Assembly: GCA_016748015.1 (NCBI GenBank)
Contig: JAAOMT010000591.1
Coordinates: forward strand, 261,532-325,531
DNA: 64,000 nucleotides
DNA from: Geosiphon pyriformis
Taxonomy: Eukaryota > Glomeromycota > Glomeromycetes > Archaeosporales > Geosiphonaceae
Reading direction: 5' to 3'
In this document: piece by piece, positions 35,440 to 47,283 of the stretch
Layout of the letters: the number at the start of each line of letters is the position of its first letter
How positions within the stretch are numbered: position 1 is the first letter of the stretch
Translations under genes and position numbers: made by a program
The notes under the pieces: generated by a model
Databases searched by the model: none
The model's input: only the letters and a program-made list of their open reading frames with translations
What the model was told of the DNA's origin: nothing

Positions 35440-38400
35440 ACATTGACTCAGTCTCCCATTTTCACTGTTGGTTTGGTTATTGAAAATGCTTTGGAAAAAA
35501 ACCAAGAGCTTTGGCTGGTTTTGCAAAACATGTAGAAGACATATGATTCAGTTGACTGGAAACATCTTGAGAAGAGTTTGGTCAGGATCAAAATGTGTAG
35601 CAAGTTTATTCATTTCTTTGGTGGTGTTCATAGAGATTACACCAACAGAGTTATAACAGATTTTGGTTTAACAGGTGGTTATTGTGTGCCTGATGATCTG
35701 AACCAGGGAGAGGTGTTTTCCCCTCTTCTGTGGCACATATTTTATGACCCTTTATTGTGTGAAGTTAAGTGTTAGGAGAGTGTGTATGGGTATAGATTGA
35801 ATTCTCATTTTATTTCCAAAAGTGGTCACACTGAGTCTCAAGCTAGACTTTCTTCTTTTTTTGCTGCTGGTGCTTTTGTCAATGATATAATTTGGGTTGG
35901 TTGCAGTTAAAGAGCTACTCAATACATTTTTGATGTTGCTGGCAAATTCTTTTGAATTAATAACATTTTTATTAATAATAACAAGACAGTAACTATTCTC
36001 ATCAACAGCAGGACCAGTAATTCTTCTCTTTTCATTTGTGGATCACTGATCTCCATTGCCAAAAAGAGTGAGTCTCATTAGTATTTAGGTATTTTTCTCT
36101 CAACTGAGGGTCTCTTGACATCTAGTTTGGCTAAGGCAAATTCAGATGTTTGTTTTTTCAACAATTTGGTTCTAAGAAAGGCTATCTTAGATAAACAGCT
36201 CTTGTATTTGGTATCAGTAATTCTTTATCCTATAGTCAATTATAGAATGCAATTCAGCTTTGTTCCTGTTAGTATGTATAACAAGTAGAATGCTCTGATT
36301 TGCAAAGACTTAAAGCTTAAATCTGGTCTACCACTCAACTTTCTTAATAACACAATTCACCACTCTTTCTTTTATGGTTTGAAATTTTTTTTACAAGTTC
36401 AGTCTAAAAGTAAAGTTGCTTCTTTGGTTAACTTTGCAAATTTTGGTGGAGTCTTACATTGCTTGTTTTTTCACAAGTCACATGACTTACAAGTTTTGTG
36501 TTGGTGTCCAGTTTATCCATTGAGTTCTCCTGTCTGTGTGCATGTTAGTGCTTCAAATAACTTTCTGGCAGACATGGTTTGTATTCTTCTTAATTGCAAT
36601 CTGTTCCTAGGTGGCTTTTTGGCCAATTCTTTTTGGTCTCATGATGGGACTTCTATGTCTGCTGTTCTGGGTGAGTCTAATTTTCTCAAGTTTTTTTCTT
36701 CTTTCCATTAGTATGGTGTAGCTTTTGTGGATCAACTTTGGAATAATTGTGGTGCTGTCTTTGACTGGTGTACTTTCAAACAGTAGAAGAGGCTGGACTT
36801 TCATAACTCTGTTCCTGAGTGGTTCAAGATTTCTGTGACATTTTTCAATAGTTCAGCTCCTTTCTCTGCTTATCCCTTGGGTTCAAATGGAATTGGTCAT
36901 CAGAATATCCTTGAATCTGATGATTATGTGTTTATTTGTGACCATTTTTCTTGAGTTAGTTTTGGTAGTTTGTCTGTATATATGAATAGATTTTTAAAGA
37001 ATTTGGGCACAGTTGGCTGTAAAACTGGTGCTGCTGCTTTTTTTAAGAACATTAATTTGGGTTTGAGTGTTAATGTATCAGGTTTGATGTCATTGACCAT
37101 GGCAGAATTACAGACTATTGTATTGGCCCTGAAGTGTGTTCCTGTATCTAGTTCTGTTTGCTTGTTTTTGGATAGTTAATCTGCTTTAAATGCTTGTAAG
37201 TTGGAATTGGGTCTGATAAGTCTTGACTTTTGCAATAAGTGCTGGGTCGAGCATTGACATATTGTTAATGTCATTCATAGTAAGAATTTAAGAATTAGTT
37301 GGCACAAGATGAAGAGTCACTTTAGTATTTCAGGGAATGAACATGCTGATGTGATTGCCGGTACTGTCTTTCTCTCTAGTTGGTGTCTTCTTTCTCGCTT
37401 AAATAAGCACTTCATAGTGGCTGATGGTGGTGTTATTTCTGGCAATTCTAAACATTTTGTGTATGATATTTATTGTTTTGTTTGTCATACATGCTAGGAG
37501 ATTGGATTTAGTTCCAAGTTTTTGATGGGCAGTTTGATTTCCGAGGTTGACTGGCTTTATTTGTCTTTGGTGTGGCATCTCAACTTGCACATGGCTGCCA
37601 GTTTCACCAGCAGACTCTTGGCTAATGCATGGACATACCTTATGAAAGCTTTGTATTATTGACTGCTGGTTGCTATATAGAAGCATTTTTATAGTAGACT
37701 TTATTTTAGTGTGTTGTGCTTATATTGTGGTGACGTTGAGATGTTGAATCATGTGTTTTCTTACAGGATTGATGCATCTGTTTGACGTTGGATATTGGAA
37801 TCTCATGTGGATTCCTAGAAGGTGGTTTCTGGCTTTTCTTATTTCTTTTCTGGTGTTTTACAGCTGCTGTCATCCTGTGGTTTTGATTTCCCTGTGTTCA
37901 TGGCTCTTTGTAAAAGTTTTGTTTTTAGTGGTTGGTATCATGAGACTGTTTCCATTTTCTATGATCCTAAGATTGCTGGTTTGAAGTTTGTTAAGTTTGT
38001 ATACTCTCTTAATCTGGCTTTTAAGGATAATGTTTGGTCAGTTTATGCTAAATATCAAGCTTATATGAAAAGGAATGGGTTGATTCTCCTTAATAGTTCG
38101 GCTCTTATTTTAGTTTCAGATTTGGCTTCAAGGTTTTCTGCTGAAGTGGTTAAATTGCTTAGTATTACTGATGTTTTTGGTATCTGATTTGGCTTTCGCA
38201 AATCCTGTTTGTTTTTTTCAGATATAAGTAATCTGGTTTCAGTTTATATAGCTGCGTAATGTTGTTTTGATTGGCCCGAGTGGCTGGTCATGTGTAGAAA
38301 ATACATGATTCACATCTAGTTTAGATTATTTCTTTGATGTATAGCACTAAGTAGTGTTTGGACCTTATTCATTAAACAAATAAATAAATAAAATTATACT

Positions 38401-40786
38401 TAGTAAATACATGTTTAAATTAACTGTATTTAGTATATAATGACCAAAAAAATATAGTTTAATACAATCTATATTTTTAAAAACTAAAATAATATAAAAT
38501 ATAGTTTTTTAAAATATTTTATTTTTAAAATATTTTATTTTTAAAATAAATAATTATATATATTAATATAAATTTATAAAACTGAATTATATTTAATAAT
38601 ACAAGTTTTTTTATTATAAATAATTATCAAACTAAAAAATTATAAATTACTAGATTTATAAACAAAATATAAAAAATACTTAATAATAATCTTTAAAAAC
38701 TCATAAAATTTTATTAATATTAATTTTTGTTATATATACTAATTTTTTTTTATAAAAACAAATTATTTAAAAGTTACCAATTTAATAATTTTGTTATTAA
38801 CAAACTTTATTACAATTTTAAAATAAGTTGTATTTTGATAAAAGTTATTTTATTAAACTTAATAAAAATCAATTTTATAGCTAATTTAAAAAAATCAATT
38901 AGAATTTTTTTAATAATTACTTTTTAATTTATATATATATTTACATGTTTTAAATTAATATTTGTAATAATATTTATTTTAATTATCAAATTTTTAATTT
39001 TATTTAAATTCAATTTAAATGTAAATATTAATTAAATAATTTTATAAAATTTCAAAAAAATAAAAATCTTTTAAAACTATTTACTTAAACAATTTTTTGA
39101 CAAATTTCAACTTTTCTAGAAATTTTTATTTATAATAACTAAAAAATTAATATTTTATATAAAAAACTTTACAAAATTAAATATTTTTCTTTTTTAATAA
39201 GAGTTAAAATAAAAAATTTGATTTGTTTAATACCAAAAAAATAAAATCAAAAATTTTATTATTATTATTTAATTTGCTAAAATCAAACAGTTTTACTGGT
39301 TTTTTTAATTTATAATATTAAGTATAAATATTTTAAATACAACAAAATAGAAAAAATTTAAAAAGTAAAAACTGTTTTAATTTAACTAATTTAATAATTA
39401 ATAATTGTTAATTAAAAAAATTAATAATTAATAATTGTCTTAATTTAGAATTATTATTTTTTTGGTATAATAAAATTAATAAAAAAATTTTGTATTGCTT
39501 AAACAATCAATTGATTAAATTAGTTTTAAGCAATAATTTATTTTTAAAACATCTGGATTGTAATAATAATTTTATTAAAAAATTGAAAATTATATATTTA
39601 AAAAATATAAAAAGTATTTATTATGTTAAAAATAATATTGAAAACTAAATATTAGCAATTTAAAAATCTTAAAAAATCTTTTTTGCAAAAAAAAAATTAT
39701 TTAATAATTTTTTTTCAGTTTTTCATAAACTATTTTTTTAAATCTATTTTTTTGTAAAGCCGAATTTTTTAAATATTTTGCTATTAGTTTAATAAAATTT
39801 AAAAGCTAAATAAAAACTTATTTTAATATTAAACAAGATATTTTAATATATAGTTTTATAATATAAAAAAAAACATTGTTAAAACTTTAATAATAGATTT
39901 TTCTATTGGTTTTTTGGTTATAAAGATGTTTAAATCTAGTATAAATTCTATTAAAACTTAACTTTTTGAGTTTATAAATAAAATAATTTTTAAAAGTATT
40001 TATATTAAATATTTTATTATTAGTTAAAGTTATAATATTATTAATTTTTATATCTTTTTTAATTAATAAATTTAAACTATTTACTTTATTAATTTAGTAT
40101 TAACTAGTTTATTATTTAAATAAAATAGTATTTTTAAATTATTTAATTTACTAATATTTAAATTAATTAGTTAATTATTATAAATATAAAGTTTTTTACT
40201 TTTTTATAATTTTTTATTTTAAATTAATATTTTTTTTAATTTAGAACAATTAATTATTTTTAATTAATTAAGTTAGTTATTTTTAATATTTAAACAAATT
40301 AGTTTTTAATTATTAATTTTTTTTAAGTTTTAAGAAAATTTTAAGTTTTTAAAATTTTTAAGCTAATGTTTTTATTAATAATATAATTTGAATAAAAAAT
40401 AGTTAAGTTTTAACACAACACATTTTAAATATAGCTAGTAAGTTTTTTAAGATTAATAATATTTTTATTAATAATAACAAAACAGTAAATATCTCTATTA
40501 ACTAGAAAATTATAATATTTTTTTGTATATTAGTAATTAATTAATTTTTAATTACCAAATAAAGTAAATTTTACAAATATTTAAAAATTTTTTTGTCAAT
40601 AAAAAAAATATTTAAGTTAAGTTTTGTTAAAATTTATTTAGATATTAGGGTTTTTTTTTTATTTATTTATTTAACGAGTAAGGTCCAAACACAGTCTAGT
40701 ACTATACATCAAAGAAATAATCTAAATTAGGTGTGAATCATGCACTTTTTACTTATGACCAGCCACTTGGGCTGATCAGAACAATA

Positions 40787-43700
40787 CTATACAGCTATGT
40801 AAACTAAAACTGAACCATTAAGATCTGAGAAAAATGAACAAAATTTGCAAAAACCAAAACATACACCAAAAGTATTAGCCACATTAAGCAGTTTCACCAC
40901 ACTAGCAGAAAACCCCAAAGACAAACTAAAAACTGAGATGAGAGCTGAACCATCAGAAGAAATCAAACCATATTTTTCCATATAGACATGGTGCTTAGTA
41001 TGAACCAACCATATATTATTTCTAAAAGCCATACTGAGAGAGCACACAAACTTAACAATCTCTAAACCAGCTATCTTGGAATTGTGGAAGATGGAAACAG
41101 TTTCGTAGAACCAACCATCAAAAACAAAGCCCTTAAAAAGAGCCATAAACACAGAGGAACCAGAAGTACAGAATAACAACAGCTGCAATACACATGAAAA
41201 AGCAAGAGTGGAATCAGAAAGTGCTTTTTAAGAATCCATATGGGATTCTAATAACTGACAGCAGGCAGACTCATCAACTCTACAAGAAAACATATAATCT
41301 AACACCTCCATTTCACCACAATATAAACACAATATATTGGGATAAAGTTTACTATAAAGATGCTTCTGAATGGCAACAAACAGGCAATGATGTAAAGCTT
41401 TCATGAAGTAAATATGTACATTGGCTAAGAGCCAGCTGGTAAAACTGGTAGTCATATGCAAATTAGGATGTTACACCAATGAAGAGTGGACCTAGTCAAC
41501 CTCAGAAAGCAAACTGGTCTCCAAAAACTTAGAACCAGAACCAATTTCTCAATGTGCATGACAAATGAAACGAAAAATATCATGAACAAAGTGTTTAGAA
41601 TTGCCAAAAACTATATTATCATCAGCTACAATAAAACATTCATCCATGCGAGAAGGAAGACACCAACCTGAAAGAGAAGCAGTACCAGCAATTACATTAG
41701 TGCACTTATTCCCTAAAACACCAAAGTGATCTTTCACCTTGTGCTAACTAACTTTCAAATTTTTACTATGAATAACATTAAAGATATGTCGACACTCAAT
41801 TTAACACTGATTACAAAAGTCAGGACACACCAAAACCAATTTTGACTTGCAAACATCCAAAGCAGATTGGCTATCCGAAAACAAGCAAATAGAACTGGAT
41901 AAGGAAACACACTCCAGAGCCAATACAATAGCCTGCAATTCCACCAGAGTAGAAGACATCAAACCCGACACACCAACACCCAAACCCAAACCCAAACCAA
42001 TGTCCTCAAAAAAGGCAGCAGTACCAGCTCTACAGTTGACTGTGCCTAAGTTCTTCAAGAATCTGTCAGTATATACAGATAAAATACTAGTATTAATTTG
42101 TAAAAGATGATTGCAAACAGACACAAAGTTACTGGACTTAAGAATTTTCAAAAGACCAACATCACACAAAGCCACAGAATGAGCCAAAGAGAAAGTTACA
42201 TCATTGAAAAATGCAGTAAACAACTTGAACCACTTCAGAACAGAGCCATAGAGGTCCAATCTCTTTTACTACTTAAAGATGTATCAATCAAAGACAACAC
42301 CATGATGATCATGAAGTTGTTCTACAAACACAATATCATATCACTAAAAAGAAGAAAGAAATTTGATAAACTTTGACTCACTCAGAACAACAAACATGGA
42401 CATCTTATCATAAAACTGAAAAAAACTGGCCACAGGGCTACTAAGAGACACATTACAATCAAAAAGAATATGAATCATGCCTGCCAGGAAATTATTAGAA
42501 GCACTAACACGAGTATAAACAGGAAAGACCAATGGATAAACAGGGCACCAACACCAAATTTGTAGGTCATAAGACCAGTAAGAAAACAAGTGACCCAAAA
42601 TTTCACCAAAGTTCACAAAGCTAATAAGTAAAGCAATCTTACTTTCAGACTGAATTTGCAAAAAAAATTTCAAACCATAAAAGGAAGGGTAGTGAATAGT
42701 ATTACTAGGAAAGTTGAATGGCAGACCGGACTTAAGCTTCAAGTCCTTATGAATTAGAGCATCTCACTTATTGTACACGCCAATAAGAACAAAGCTAAAC
42801 TGTGTTCTATAGCTGACAATAGGGTAAAAAACTGCTGACACCAAATATAAAAACTGCTTATTTAATACAGCTTTCCTCAAAACCAGATTGGTGAAAAATC
42901 GAACATTTGAATGTGTCTTAACCAAACTAGGCTTTGAAAGACCCTCAGTCAAAATAAAAATACCTAAATACTAATGAGATTCCCCTTTCTTAGCAATAGT
43001 GATAGAAGAACCATTGATAAAAAAAGAAGGATCACTAATTCCACTATTGATGAAAATAGCCACCATCTTTTTGTTATTAATAAAAATGTCATTTATCTGG
43101 AAAAATTCACTAGCAATGTTAAGAATATGTTAAGTAGCATTTTGACTGCTACCAACCCAAATTGTATTATCAACAAAAGCACCAGCAGCAAAAAAGAAGG
43201 AAAATCTAGCTCAAGATTCAGCACGACCACTCTTGAAAATAAAATGAGAATTAATTCTGTATTTACACACACTCTCCTGGCACTTGACTTCGCACAACAG
43301 AAGATCATAAAACACACATCACAGAAGGGGAGAAAAAACTTCTCTTTGGTCCAAACTGTTATGCACACAATAACTATCTGTTAAACCAAAATTTGTTATA
43401 ATTCAGTTGGTATGACTTCTATGAATATTACCAAAAAATTGAATGAATTTGTTACACATTTTAATTCTGACCAAACTTTTCTCAAGATAATCCCAGCCAA
43501 CCAAATCATATGCTTTCCGCATGTCCTGCAAAACCAGCCAGAGCTCCCAGTTTTTCTCCAAAGCATCTTCAATGACCAATCCAATTACAAAAATAGGAGA
43601 CTGAGTTGTTGTACTCTTCAAAACCAAAAAATTGTCTCCACAAAGAACATCAAAAGTGCTGCAAGCTAAGGAAATTCTATTAGAGAGGATCTTGGAGAGA

Positions 43701-45470
43701 ATCTTGTGAGCTGTTTCAATCAATACAATAGGATAAGTATTTGTCAAAACACTTTCCCACTCATATGGTTTGGGAATCATCAAGACTCAGCCTTCTTTTC
43801 AAGGATTGAGAACAAATTCATCAGACAAACAACAGTTTAGAAGCACCAAGAGCATGTTCAGAATAGATTTATCACAATGCTTCTAAAGCTCATTTGAGAT
43901 GCCCGAGAGACCAGCAGCTTTGTTATTAGGCAGATTAAAAACCACCCCAAAAAATTCATCAAAATCAATTGAATATATTACACCAGAAAAAGCTCCATCA
44001 AAAACGTATTCTAAAGGCTAATACTGATGACACCAATTATTAGAAACATCAAGAACTGTTTAATGCTTCCAGATCCAACTTTTCATAATTGTATCAACTT
44101 TAGACTTAACCAAACCAGGTTCCAGAACCAGCTTGTCATCAACAACCAAATGGTCAAGCACCACCTTGTGAAATGGGCACTCCAACACACTTTTGATAGT
44201 ATAATCTTTATTTATTTCGAAGCTCTTTATTCTTTTGTCTATAGTGGATCTAATGTTTGCCTCTTTAGCTCTCAGAGATTCTACCAGCTTCAAAGCATGA
44301 TAAGATTTTCTAGCACCAGAAAGAACAGAATGAACACAATTACAAAACACATCAGAGTTCACTAAATCTTAAACAATTGAAGTCTTAGCACTGTTCAAAG
44401 AACACCAATGTTCCATAAGAGAAACAAAATTATCAACACCACCTCCAAGAAAACTTCTAACAATCTTTGAAACTAAAAGTTCCAATCTATGAAATCTCGA
44501 AGACCCCTTGGTGAAGACATAATTATTGTCCTTAAACCATTTCTTTTTGAATATTTTATTAGCCAAAAACACCATAACTTTACAAATAACATTTCACATT
44601 GTATTCAAATCTGAGAATCTTGAAGCTGTAGCAAACTTATTTGAGAATATTGCCATATTGGCCATTGTGGCACCTTTGAAATTATTCCACTTATTTTCAC
44701 CAGCATCCTTGAAATTGAACTTCCACTGATTCTTATTTGCCTGTTTGCAAAAAGAGTTCAACCATGTGTCTAAAAAGCCACCAAGACCCACAAACATAAA
44801 AACTGCTTTGTGATCTGTGTCAAAATACTCACCAACCTCCAAAATCTCTCAGTATACTATTGTATTAACCAGACTCGAAGAGACAAATATGAAGTCAATT
44901 GTCTTTATGATTCCCCTAGAGTTTGTCCAAGTAGGTTCTTTGATGGCCAGACTACCAACCAAAGAATTAACAAGCCCCAGATTAGCACACTTTTTGAAAT
45001 TTGCACACTTATGAGAGCCATCTTCATTAAAATTACCACCAAGGATGACAAAAAATGATTTATTTGCAGTCTTTGCAATAAAAGAGTTGATCTTACCAGC
45101 CTAAGAGAACCAAACTACTGAGGAAGCACCAGTGTAAAGTCCCAAAATTGACACTGAAACCTTATTCTTGAAAAGCAGTTTAATGGAAAGAAGCCGACCA
45201 GGCATCTCAGAAACCCTGCTTACATGTCTTGCCAAAGATAAATCTATAATGACAACAACACCAGCACTCAGATAACCAGATTCCAAACCAGAAGTAAAGA
45301 CCTGAATGCCATCAAACCTATTAGTAATCCATAGACAAATATTCTTCTTTAGTTTTGATTCTGTAAAAATAGAAATTAAGTTGCCTATGTTCTTATGCTA
45401 ATGAATGATATCATCCTGTTTTGCAGGATTGTTTATTCTTCTAACATTGCAAGTTGCAACTTTCCAAACT
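40787..45470 (-). pseudogene. LINE D ORF2 (AP endonuclease, RT, RNase H), interrupted
   Basis: Endonuclease (about 45460-44750): ATCNVR, FTESK and FDTDHK are present, but GGDFN reads GGNFN, an Asp-to-Asn change. RT (43783-42740) has LMIPKPYEWE, QDMRKAYDLVGW and the catalytic motif near 43170 as FVDN. RNase H (42259-41550) keeps VYTD, VELQ, SDSQ and a DHFGVLGNKCTN block. The CLYCGEMEVLDYMFSC motif near 41300 has His changed to Tyr. The C-terminal domain ends at 40787. The four open pieces over 120 codons show how little indel damage there is compared with stop codons. Confidence 0.82.
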
Positions 45471-45477
45471 GGAACAT

Positions 45478-47283
45478 TTATTGAGAAGAAGATCGGAAAA
45501 GTGCACCACCAGCCAGAACCAGACTATCAAAGCAGGCAGACAGACTCAGAACAGAAGCAGAAAGACCCTCCAACATATTTTCTAACTTGATCACATAAAG
45601 GAACACAGATGAATCTAAAACTATAGCAGTCTCACCACCAGTGGTTTCACTCGAGCCCACTTTCATTACTATATCATTCTTTAGATTCTGTGAAAAGGGG
45701 GTTATCAGCAGCTGACATCCAGGACTAGGCTGGAAAACTGCCAGCATAAGTAAATTCAATCTCTTAGCCAACTTACCAATTTGTTTCATAAGGTTGGTAA
45801 AACTGCTTTCAATATTGACCAATCATTTTTTCAAATCATTCATACCAAAAAGAAGAGGTTTACTATCATCAATGGAACCAAAAAAAGAGTTAGTACTATG
45901 AAGAGAACCCATAAAAAGAGTATCAACTACCAACACCCAAGTTTTTTCACTAAAAGCCAGAGGACGAGAGATAGATGCTGACTTTTTTTTATAAATCTTT
46001 GCCAATCTGAACTGGTTCTGAGCTGAAAGAGGGGCTTTTCTGCCTCTGGAAATTGACCCAACCTTAACCAACTTACAAGTAAAAAACATATAACCAGAAT
46101 TCTTACACTCTGAACATAAAGCCAATGAAAGACAAGACCAATAAAGACCAACTCCCTTTATAACAGAGGTCATAGCAATTGCTTTAACTAAATTCACCTC
46201 AGAATCAAAACACATCATAGTACAATAAGCACGAGTATAGGTGACAGAATTACAATCGATGATACAGGTTTTCTCACCTACAGAACCAATAAAGTCCCAC
46301 AGATTATGAGCAGTCATTTCCACAGGGAGAGTATAAAGCAATGCTCTATAATTATCCCTGATATTTCATGTTTGTTTGTCGATGTCAGTCCTGGCCACTT
46401 GCACCACATCTTTTCTGATAAGAATAGACTATTTAGAAGCCAAAAAATCAGCTTGCATCTGATCTTTCAATTTAATGATTACTTTTTACCACAAACCCAC
46501 CAATTGTATTTTGATCATCTTAATCTTTCCAAATTCAGACACCACAGCTCGCACAGCCTCAACAGATGTTCCCACTGGAATCTTTTTTAACACAATTGCC
46601 CAATTTGTATAATTGTTGATAGAGCATTTGAGATCAGTGTTTACTACAACACCATGATCATTTGCCAATTTTGCTGCAGCCAACAAAGCTTTTTCAGAAG
46701 TAAAAGAAGCCTGGATGATCTCACCAAATTTTGAGAGAGTAAAGGCCCCCCCAAAACCATTCACTTTAGAGAAAATTTTTCTGACATAAGCTAATTTTTC
46801 TTGAGAGGACTTGCCAGCCACCACCATAAAATCAATATTCAGAGCAAAAGATTTTCTGACTGAGACTTACACCATGTGTTTGTGAGAGAGAAAGGGAGAG
46901 AAAAAGAGTGACCCATTCAAAATATTATTATCATCATCATTTTCCATGCCAAAGTTAATAGTGCCAAGAGGTTTTCCAAAAACACACTTAATAACAACTC
47001 TTTTGGGACTTTTGGGCATTATTTCAGTATTATTACCACCAGACTCTTCTCTATTTTTATGCTGAAAGCTGGTTTTCTCCACCAGATACTCCTTTTTTAT
47101 ATCAACACTCTCTGACTCAATAGTATTTCTACTTACACTTTCAGCTGTACCACCAGAGGTGCCACTAGCAGAAATACCAACCACCTTAACAGATTCTTCC
47201 AATAAACCACCTTTGCACTTCTTTCTAGAAGAAGAGTCAATCACAGCAGCATCAGACAACGACTTTTTCTTGACTTTCTTCAT
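45478..47283 (-). pseudogene. LINE D ORF1, interrupted
   Basis: Starts at 47283 (MKKVKKKSLSDAAVIDSSSR). The open pieces are 47283-46867, 46827-46486 (GKSSQEKLAYVRKIFSKVNG core, then IPVGTSVEAVRAVVSEFGKI), 46341-45823 and 45822-45478. The zinc knuckle in the third piece reads CSECKNSGYMFFTC, with His changed to Tyr. The final piece is the Leu/Ser-rich tail. Interruptions are single stops or small gaps between the pieces. Confidence 0.72.

Larger units (their letters stand above)
23271..38259 (+). pseudogene. LINE C ORF2, broken by G3 and by stops
   Basis: The endonuclease (about 23275-23960) shows MCNVQGIN, TETK and GGDFNEDGS; the usual Asp-His pair reads TDY, so the catalytic His has become Tyr. 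The RT part before G3 ends at 25124 and resumes at 35440 with TQSPIF-like codons. The catalytic motif near 35875 reads AFVNDIIW, an Asp-to-Asn change. RNase H is near 36960-37380; its first Asp motif reads YMNRF. The zinc-like CLYCGDVEMLNHVFSY motif near 37720 has lost its last Cys to Tyr. The C-terminal domain ends at a TAA at 38257-38259. The frame stays mostly in register, so substitution rather than indels caused the decay. Confidence 0.8.
21139..38392 (+). mobile_element. LINE C, split by gypsy element G3
   Basis: A plus-strand LINE of about 6.9 kb once G3 is removed (segments 21139-25124 and 35440-38392). Target duplication ATTATACT is at 21131-21138 and 38393-38400. It has a 5' UTR with T-rich tracts, ORF1, ORF2, the shared 3' block (GTGGCTGGTCATGTG, CATGATTCACATCTAGTTTAG at about 38285-38330) and an A-rich tail (about 38375-38392). 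Reading frames on both sides of G3 rejoin within the RT region, confirming that the insertion broke one ORF. It is more decayed than LINE A: RT has FVND instead of FVDD. Confidence 0.87.
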
